Source: Catellatospora bangladeshensis
Lineage (GTDB): Bacteria; Actinomycetota; Actinomycetes; Mycobacteriales; Micromonosporaceae
Assembly: GCF_016862575.1 (NCBI RefSeq)
Contig: NZ_BONF01000016.1
Coordinates: 186,001-250,000, forward strand
Direction: 5' to 3'
Length of the DNA stretch: 64,000 bases
In this document: positions 59,086-64,000 of the stretch, in pieces
Layout of the letters: every line of letters starts with the position of its first letter
How positions within the stretch are numbered: the first letter of the stretch is position 1
The notes under the pieces: generated by a model
Told to the model about the DNA's origin: nothing
Seen by the model: only the letters and a program-made list of their open reading frames with translations
The model's database searches: none
Made by a program: the position numbers and the translations under genes

Positions 59086-60213
59086 ATGCGTGCCTGGGAG
59101 GACGAGTTCGCCGAGTTCGCCACCGCGCTGGCGCCCGCGCTGCGGCGGCAGGCGCGTGAGCGCTGCGGCGACTGGGCGGTGGCCGAGGAGCTGGTACGCC
59201 GCACCCTGCTGCGCCTCTACCGGCACTGGCCCGCGCTGGGCTACGAGCCGCCCGAGGCGTACGCCCAGCGCACCCTGCTGCGCTCGCTGCGCCGCCACCG
59301 CCCGGGCGAGGACGCGTCCGGCCCCGAGCCGCCGCTGCACCTGCCGGCCGCCGAGCTGATCACCGCCGGGCGCCGGTTGCGCCGCCGCGACCTGGTGTTG
59401 AGCACGTTCCTGACGCTGGCACTGGCCGCCGGGGTGGGCTTCGCCATCGTGGTGCTGCGGCCCGACCGGGGCGGCACCCTGCCGCCGGAGGAGGTGGACT
59501 GCATGGCGGCGGTGCCCGGCCCGACGCCGCTGCCGTCGCTGACCCGCTCCCCGGTGCCGCCGCCCCCGCCGCAGGCCGGCGGCCGGTTCGGGGTGGACCG
59601 GTTCGCCGTGCTCGCCGGTGACCTGCCGCTGCCGCAGGCCGAGCCGGTGCGCGCCGACGCGGAGCTGGTGGAGCGGTTCGCCTGCCTGATGGCCGAGCTG
59701 GTGGTGACCCGGGTCAACCCGCTGGGCCTGCGCCGCGCCGACCTCGGCCTGTCCGACGGCGGCGACACCCGCGCGCTGGCCCCGCTGCCCGACCCGCAGC
59801 TCGCGCCCGGCGCGCTCACGGTCAGCCTCCAGCTGGTCAACGGCAACGGCTACGGCACGCTCACCGTGTCCGTCGCGCCGACCACGTACCGGCCCGACCT
59901 GGCGCACTGCGACCGGCTCACCTGGTGCGGCTTCAGCACCGAGCTGGACGGCGGCGGCGTGCTGGAGCAGTACGGCGTGCGCGAGCAGCCCGAGGACCGC
60001 CGAGCCGGCTTCTCCCTCGGCCTGGAGGCGCAGCTCTGGACGGTCACCATCTACACCGGCCACACCCTCGTCATGGTCACCATCACCAACACCCCCGACC
60101 CGCTCGCCGCGCAGTCCGCCAGCCAGCGCAACCCGTCCCTGGGCATGTCCATCACCCAGTTCTCCGCCGACCCCCGCCTCGCCCTCTTCGACCCGCCACC
60201 GCCCTCGCCCTGA
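59086..60213 (+). CDS. Sigma-region-2-like/transmembrane protein
   Basis: A 375-residue protein. Residues 1-75 (WEDEFAEFATALAPALRRQA ... GDWAVAEELVRRTLLRLYRH ... PEAYAQRTLLRSLRRHRPGE) resemble region 2 of SigE-type ECF sigma factors. Region 4 is absent; instead a transmembrane helix (VLSTFLTLALAAGVGFAIVV) and an extracytoplasmic domain of about 240 residues follow, with a Pro-rich spacer and four Cys. In this bacterial group a SigE-type sigma gene is often followed by a membrane protein; here the two appear merged and shortened. Its role is unknown; it may be a membrane-held, non-functional sigma relic. ATG 59068 is an alternative start. Confidence 0.7.
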   Translation: MRAWEDEFAEFATALAPALRRQARERCGDWAVAEELVRRTLLRLYRHWPALGYEPPEAYAQRTLLRSLRRHRPGEDASGPEPPLHLPAAELITAGRRLRRRDLVLSTFLTLALAAGVGFAIVVLRPDRGGTLPPEEVDCMAAVPGPTPLPSLTRSPVPPPPPQAGGRFGVDRFAVLAGDLPLPQAEPVRADAELVERFACLMAELVVTRVNPLGLRRADLGLSDGGDTRALAPLPDPQLAPGALTVSLQLVNGNGYGTLTVSVAPTTYRPDLAHCDRLTWCGFSTELDGGGVLEQYGVREQPEDRRAGFSLGLEAQLWTVTIYTGHTLVMVTITNTPDPLAAQSASQRNPSLGMSITQFSADPRLALFDPPPPSP

Positions 60214-60218
60214 CGATC

Positions 60219-60273
60219 GATCATGAGGTTGTGGCCACGACACGCCGCCGAGCCGTGCCACAGGTTCATGATC
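60219..60273. terminator. Inverted repeat between convergent genes
   Basis: GATCATGA (60219-60226) pairs with TCATGATC (60266-60273); the inner arms GTTGTGGC / GCCACAGG pair imperfectly. It lies in the 58-base gap between the sigma-like protein and the ROK kinase stops. Confidence 0.65.
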
Positions 60274-61246
60274 AACGTGTCGGGGTGGCGGGCCAGTAGG
60301 GGTCGGGGGCGTGGATGAGGGCGGCGGCGCCGATGAGGCCGGCGTCGGTGCCGAGGTGGGCGGGGCGGAGGGTGATGCCGGAGAGGAAGCCGAGGCGGCC
60401 GTAGCGGGCCAGGGCCTCCTTGAGCGGGGGGAAGAGCAGGTCTGCGGCGTGGGCTACGCCGCCGCCGATGACGACCTGGTTGAGGTCGCACATCGCGGCC
60501 GCTGAGACGATGCCGGCCGCGAGGGCGTCGGCGGAGCGGGTGAAGGCGGCCAGGGCGACCGGGTGGCCGCCGCGCGCCGCGTCGGCCAGGTCGCGGGCGG
60601 TGCCGTCGCCGGTGGGCCGCCAGCCTTCGCGCAGCGCGTACCGCACCATGCTGGGCCCGCTGGCCAGGGCCTCCACGCAGCCGCGCCCGCCGCAGGGGCA
60701 GGGTTCGCCGGCGAGGTCGACGACCATGTGCCCGACGTGCCCGGCGTTGCCGGACCTTCCGGTGAACGGGCGCCCGCCGTGGATCAGGCCGCCGCCCACC
60801 CCGGTGGAGACGACGAGCACCAGCAGATCGTCGTGGCCGCGCCCGGCGCCGCGCCAGTGCTCGCCGATGGCCGCGCACACCCCGTCGCCGGCCAGCCGCA
60901 CCGGCACCCCCGGCACCACCTCGGCCAGGTGGTCCACCAGCGGGAAGCCCCGCCAGGCGGTGATGTTGACCGGGCTGACGGTGGCCCCGGCCAGGTCGAA
61001 CGGGCCCGCCGTGCTGGTGCCCACGCCCGTGATCGGACGGCCGCCCGCCGCCGCGGTCAGGCGTTCGAGCATGGCGCGCAGGCCCGCCCACACCTCGGCC
61101 GCGGCGTCCGGTCCGGGTGCCGGGCGGGGGGTGGCGATCCGGTCGGCGGCCAGCACCGTCCCGTCGGCGGTGACGAGCCCGGCGGCCATCTTGGTGCCGC
61201 CGATGTCGACGGCGAGGGCGAGCGGTCCGGCGGTGCGCTGCGGCAT
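60272..61246 (-). CDS. ROK family sugar kinase (glucokinase-like)
   Basis: A 324-residue ROK kinase. ATP-binding D-x-G-G-T is in LALAVDIGGTKMAAGLV; the catalytic Asp block is VRLAGDGVCAAIGEHWRGAG; the zinc motif is NAGHVGHMVVDLAGEPCPCG with GRGCVEALASG, the usual H and C-x-C-G-x-x-G-C. ROK kinases of this form phosphorylate glucose, mannose or related hexoses. It diverges from a LacI-family regulator gene across an operator that also lies before the GH92 alpha-mannosidase gene, so mannose is a good candidate substrate. Confidence 0.9.
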   Translation of the reverse strand: MPQRTAGPLALAVDIGGTKMAAGLVTADGTVLAADRIATPRPAPGPDAAAEVWAGLRAMLERLTAAAGGRPITGVGTSTAGPFDLAGATVSPVNITAWRGFPLVDHLAEVVPGVPVRLAGDGVCAAIGEHWRGAGRGHDDLLVLVVSTGVGGGLIHGGRPFTGRSGNAGHVGHMVVDLAGEPCPCGGRGCVEALASGPSMVRYALREGWRPTGDGTARDLADAARGGHPVALAAFTRSADALAAGIVSAAAMCDLNQVVIGGGVAHAADLLFPPLKEALARYGRLGFLSGITLRPAHLGTDAGLIGAAALIHAPDPYWPATPTR

Positions 61247-61281
61247 GGGGGCTCCTGGGGAGACGGGACTCCCAGAGAGTA

Positions 61282-61295
61282 TGACAACGTTGTCC
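61282..61295. promoter_or_regulatory. LacI-family operator between ROK kinase and regulator
   Basis: TGACAACGTTGTCC with the perfect core GACAACGTTGTC (61283-61294), identical to the core before the GH92 gene (4509-4520). It is 36 bases from the kinase start and 47 from the regulator start, so it can control both. Confidence 0.8.
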
Positions 61296-61341
61296 AGCCG
61301 GTGCGGGCCCCCGTCCCCCGTGACCGGGTACCGTACTGGCC

Positions 61342-62364
61342 GTGACGAGCGAGCAACGCGCCGGCGGCGGCCGGGCCGGACGCCGCCCCACCATGGTCGA
61401 CGTGGCCAGGCTGGCCGGGGTCAGCCTCAAGACCGTCTCCCGCGTGGTCAACGGCGAACCCCACGTCCAGCGGGCCATGGCCGACCGGGTGCTGGCCGCG
61501 GTCGCCGAGCTCGGCTTCCAGCGCAACCACATGGCCAGCGCCCTGCGGGCGGGCCGGCCCAGCGCCACCATCGGCCTCATCATCGAGGAGCTGGCCAACC
61601 CGTTCTACTCGACCATCGCGCACGTCACCGCGGAGATGGCCCGCGAGCGCGACACGCTGCTGCTGTCCGCCTCCTCCGAGGAGGACCCGGGCCGCGAGGA
61701 GCAGCTGCTGCGCGACCTGTGCTCCCGCCGCGTCGACGGCCTGCTGGTGGTGCCCGCCGGCTGCGACCACTCGTTCCTGCACGGCCAGATGGAGCTGGGC
61801 ATCCCGGTGGTCTTCCTGGACCGCCCCGGCACCAACATCGACGCCGACGCGGTGCTGCTGGACAACCGCGGCGGCGCCCACAGCGGCGTACGCAGGCTGG
61901 TCGAGCAGGGGCACCGGCGCATCGGCGTGCTGCTCGACTCGGTCGACGTGCACACCATGCGCGAGCGCCTGGCCGGGGCGCAGGAGGCGCTGGCCGACGC
62001 GGGCATCGGCTACGACGGCTCGCTGGTGCGCGACGGCGTACGCGATCCCGCCACCGCCGCAACGGCCGTCGCCGAGATGCTCGCCGAGCCGCACCCGCCG
62101 ACCGCTTTCCTGACCCTGAACAACCGGATCACCGTCGGCGCCGTCCAGGAGCTGTGGCGGCGCGGCAGCGACGCGGCCCTGGTCGGCTTCGACGACTTCG
62201 AGCTGTCCCACCTGATGCCCCGCCCGCTGACGGTCATCGCCTACGACACCCGCGAACTCGCCCGCCGCGCGACCCAGCTGCTCTTCGACCGCATCGACGG
62301 CGACCGCTCCCGCCCCCGCACCATCGTCCTCCCCACCGACCTCGTAGACCGCGGCCTGAGGTAA
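61342..62364 (+). CDS. LacI family regulator, probable controller of mannosidase and kinase genes
   Basis: A 340-residue LacI-type repressor. After a basic 17-residue extension comes the helix-turn-helix MVDVARLAGVSLKTVSRVVN with hinge helix MASALRAGRPSATIGLIIEE; the effector domain has NPFYSTIAHVTAEMARERDT, LVEQGHRRIGVLLDSVDVHT, AFLTLNNRITVGAVQEL and DAALVGFDDFELSHL. GTG start at 61342. The matching operators at its own promoter and at 4508 define a two-site regulon linking a secreted alpha-mannosidase with a hexose kinase. Its stop is inside a family A repeat. Confidence 0.92.
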   Translation: MTSEQRAGGGRAGRRPTMVDVARLAGVSLKTVSRVVNGEPHVQRAMADRVLAAVAELGFQRNHMASALRAGRPSATIGLIIEELANPFYSTIAHVTAEMARERDTLLLSASSEEDPGREEQLLRDLCSRRVDGLLVVPAGCDHSFLHGQMELGIPVVFLDRPGTNIDADAVLLDNRGGAHSGVRRLVEQGHRRIGVLLDSVDVHTMRERLAGAQEALADAGIGYDGSLVRDGVRDPATAATAVAEMLAEPHPPTAFLTLNNRITVGAVQELWRRGSDAALVGFDDFELSHLMPRPLTVIAYDTRELARRATQLLFDRIDGDRSRPRTIVLPTDLVDRGLR

Positions 62365-62414
62365 GGAAGGGCACCTTCTTAACGGATTCCGTAGTAGAAG
62401 GTGCCCTTCTTAAC
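62362..62414. repeat. Inverted repeat family A, copy 4
   Basis: Reverse orientation relative to the 18328 copy. AAGGGCACCTTCT (62367-62379) pairs with AGAAGGTGCCCTT (62396-62408); the loop differs (GGATTCCGTAG). It lies between convergent genes, and the TAA of the LacI gene is its first three bases. Confidence 0.88.
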
Positions 62415-62424
62415 GCTGCCGAGG

Positions 62425-63228
62425 TCAGGCGGCGTTGGTACGGAACACCGGCAGGTAGCCGCCGGAGTGGCCGGTGGCCATCGGGTGGTACGAGATGCCG
62501 AGGTCGGCGAAGTTCAGCGCGTGCAGCCACTTGTCGCCGCTGCACAGCTGGTGCCCGACGAAGATGGACCGGACGTCGCCGAACTTGAACCCGTGCTGGG
62601 CCGCCGTGGTCTTGGTGAGGTCGTCGACGAGGTTGATGCCCTCGTTGATCTTCGCGCGGGAGGTGGCGCTCAGGCCGACGCAGGTCGTGTTGAGCTGGTA
62701 GAACACCGGGTAGCCCAGGACCACGACCTTGGCGTTCGGGGCGCGCGACCGGATCGCGTTGTACACGTTGTTCAGCAGGCCGGGCAGGTTGGCGCGGGCC
62801 TTGTCCTCGGCGCGCTGGACCGCGGCGACGCACTCGGTGGTGCCGTACAGCGCGCAGGTCTTCATGATGTCGGCGAAGCCGATGTCGTTGCCGCCGACCG
62901 AGATGCTGACCAGGGTGGTGGTGCTGCTCAGCGCCGACACCTGGGAGCTGACGACGGTGGCGGTGGTCGCGCCGGAGCACGCCTTGGAGACGTACGAGGC
63001 GGGGGCGTTCGCGGCGGCCCACAGTGCCGGGTACGCCTTGGTGCTGCGCTGGCAGGAGCCGCTCTCGGAGGTGTAGCTGCCGGCGCCGACGCCGGACGAG
63101 TAGGAGTCGCCGAGCGCGACGTAGTGGACGGTGGAAGCTGCCTGGGCGGGGGTGGCGACCAGGGCGACCAGCACGGACAGGGCGGTGGCGAGCCCGGCCG
63201 CGGCGGTCAGCAGGCGCGATCGAGTCAA
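62425..63228 (-). CDS. Secreted SGNH/GDSL esterase-lipase
   Basis: A 267-residue exported hydrolase. A Sec signal peptide (1-30, ...ATPAQA) precedes the SGNH blocks: block I YVALGDSYSSGVGAG (Ser), block II Gly in CSGATTATVVSSQV, block III SISVGGNDIGFADIM (Asn), and block V ISYHPMATGHSGGY (His, with Asp replaced by an S/Y segment). Three Cys pairs are likely disulfides. It resembles Streptomyces phospholipase A1/lipase of the SCO1725 type. It stands alone; the upstream 300 bases are AT-rich and may carry its promoter. Confidence 0.9.
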   Translation of the reverse strand: MTRSRLLTAAAGLATALSVLVALVATPAQAASTVHYVALGDSYSSGVGAGSYTSESGSCQRSTKAYPALWAAANAPASYVSKACSGATTATVVSSQVSALSSTTTLVSISVGGNDIGFADIMKTCALYGTTECVAAVQRAEDKARANLPGLLNNVYNAIRSRAPNAKVVVLGYPVFYQLNTTCVGLSATSRAKINEGINLVDDLTKTTAAQHGFKFGDVRSIFVGHQLCSGDKWLHALNFADLGISYHPMATGHSGGYLPVFRTNAA

Positions 63229-63530
63229 GGTGTCCTCCGGGTAGGGGATCGATCGATCGCATATGGATATCAGCTGTTAGTTCGATTGTGAAGATGTGAA
63301 TTCGCAAGTGTTGCAAGATGTTTCGGACCTGCGGTAACGCACGGTACCGGCGACCATATTGGACAAGTTCCGACGTTCAAGCAGCTCATCATGCCTATAA
63401 CTTTGATGATGGACTATCTGCTTCCGGTGGCTTAAGGTGGCGGTTCGATCCGGTACCCAGCGCCGCGTGCCGGATGCGGCAAGTTCTTGCGGCACTGTCC
63501 GGCGCGCCCGGCCGCCGTTAGGCTTCCGCC
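63229..63530. other. AT-rich divergent intergenic region
   Basis: These 302 bases between the esterase and cupin genes hold no gene I can support. They are markedly AT-richer than the surroundings and contain GATCGATCGATCGC (63247-63260), like the GATCGATCGA run before the RiPP cluster (8871). Promoters of both divergent genes probably lie here. Confidence 0.6.
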
Positions 63531-63869
63531 ATGCGGATCATCGAAGGGGCGGGCCGGTGGGCGGCGCCCGTGCCCGGCACGGCCAACGACTGGGTGGAGC
63601 ACCTGCGGGTGCCGGACCTCTCGGTGGGCACCTACTGCATCCCGGCGGGCGGGCTCGACGACCAGAGCCCGCACGGCGAGGACGAGATCTACGTGGTGAC
63701 CTCGGGCCGGGCCCGGATCGTCACCCCGGACGGCACCGCGCAGGTCGGCCCCGGGTCGGTCATCTTCGTGCCCGCCGGGGAGGAGCACCGGTTCGACGAG
63801 GTGACCGAGGACCTGGCGCTGCTCGTGGTGTTCGGGCCGGCGTACGGCTCCCGCACCCCGGGCGCCTGA
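63531..63869 (+). CDS. Small cupin domain protein
   Basis: A 112-residue single cupin. Motif 1 is PHGEDEIYVVTSGRARIVTP (metal ligands H, E; Asp in the x position) and motif 2 is GPGSVIFVPAGEEHRFDEV (His). This form resembles small mannose-6-phosphate-isomerase-like or stress cupins in actinomycetes. The function is unknown. It lies 38 bases before the nucleoside hydrolase gene on the same strand. Confidence 0.82.
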   Translation: MRIIEGAGRWAAPVPGTANDWVEHLRVPDLSVGTYCIPAGGLDDQSPHGEDEIYVVTSGRARIVTPDGTAQVGPGSVIFVPAGEEHRFDEVTEDLALLVVFGPAYGSRTPGA

Positions 63870-63907
63870 CCGCCCGGTCCGCCGCGCCGCCGGGGGAGGA
63901 TGGGCGC

Positions 63908-64000
63908 ATGACACGAGCCGTGCTGATCGACTGCGATCCGGGTATCGACGACATGATGGCGCTGCTCACCGCCTGTGCCAGCCCCGAGCTGGAGCTGCGC
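63908..64000 (+). CDS. Inosine-uridine nucleoside hydrolase (N-terminal fragment)
   Basis: Only 31 codons are present before the window ends. MTRAVLIDCDPGIDDMMALL contains the D-x-D-x-G-x-D-D calcium-binding motif that marks nucleoside hydrolases of the IU-NH family, which cleave the N-glycosidic bond of ribonucleosides. The fold and motif are clear, but substrate preference cannot be judged from this fragment. Confidence 0.85.
   Translation, partial: MTRAVLIDCDPGIDDMMALLTACASPELELR

Noticed and set aside
1-64000. tRNA, rRNA, riboswitch, CRISPR array, insertion sequence or prophage genes
   Set aside because: No conserved stems, transposase or integrase motifs or phage proteins were recognised by eye; a covariance-model search could still find small RNAs.

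Overview
The window is about 70% GC or higher, uses GTG starts and 1-8 base gene overlaps freely, and carries mycothiol-linked enzymes, a type VII (ESX) substrate module and an actinobacterial LexA. This points to an actinomycete, most likely a Micromonosporaceae member (Catellatospora or Micromonospora-like). The genus is an inference. No rRNA, tRNA, CRISPR array, insertion sequence or phage gene was recognised; the region looks like an accessory chromosomal segment rich in sugar-use loci plus one RiPP cluster.

Layout. 1-4.4 kb: small stress/redox genes (VOC, MarR with divergent cupin and DsbA-like nitroreductase, DUF4142, SAP-hemerythrin). 4.5-7.7 kb: secreted GH92 alpha-mannosidase with two F5/8C domains and a LacI-type operator. 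8.9-16.5 kb: a complete thiazole/oxazole-modified microcin (TOMM) cluster whose gene order copies the streptococcal sag operon: two nearly identical streptolysin-S-like precursors, SagB dehydrogenase, SagC-like partner, YcaO (SagD), two CPBP membrane proteins, ABC exporter ATPase and permease, and an added SAM methyltransferase. This is the most interesting system in the window.

16.7-30.2 kb: an oxidative uronate catabolism regulon (ThuA-like protein, uronate dehydrogenase, IclR regulator, sugar ABC importer without its own ATPase, 5-dehydro-4-deoxyglucarate dehydratase, glucarate dehydratase, an unassigned TIM-barrel-like protein, ketoglutarate semialdehyde dehydrogenase, and a frameshifted secreted beta-helix/CBM2 protein). 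Three copies of one palindromic operator tie it together. 30.5-33.6 kb: a DUF7662-Mrr-like nuclease, an alpha/beta hydrolase and a Tat-exported protein.

34-42.8 kb: a likely furanose-use locus (GH2 with tandem AbfB/CBM42 domains, YtfQ-YtfR-YtfT-YjfF-like importer, LacI regulator) around an intergenic region with three different palindromes. 43.6-47.9 kb: MFS exporter, class A beta-lactamase, LysR regulator, Tat metallo-hydrolase. 47.9-50.7 kb: an EspC-like ESX protein, an effector joining a WXG-like N-terminus, RTX repeats and an M91 metallopeptidase, and a lipoprotein. 50.7-60.2 kb: oxidoreductases, PLP lyase, kinase, a two-gene membrane glycosyltransferase operon, LexA, and a sigma-region-2/transmembrane protein. 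60.3-64 kb: ROK kinase and LacI regulator sharing an operator that also lies upstream of the GH92 gene 56 kb away, a GDSL esterase, a cupin, and the start of a nucleoside hydrolase.

Several families of long inverted repeats sit in intergenic gaps, mostly between convergent genes, and probably act as bidirectional terminators or are mobile miniature repeats.
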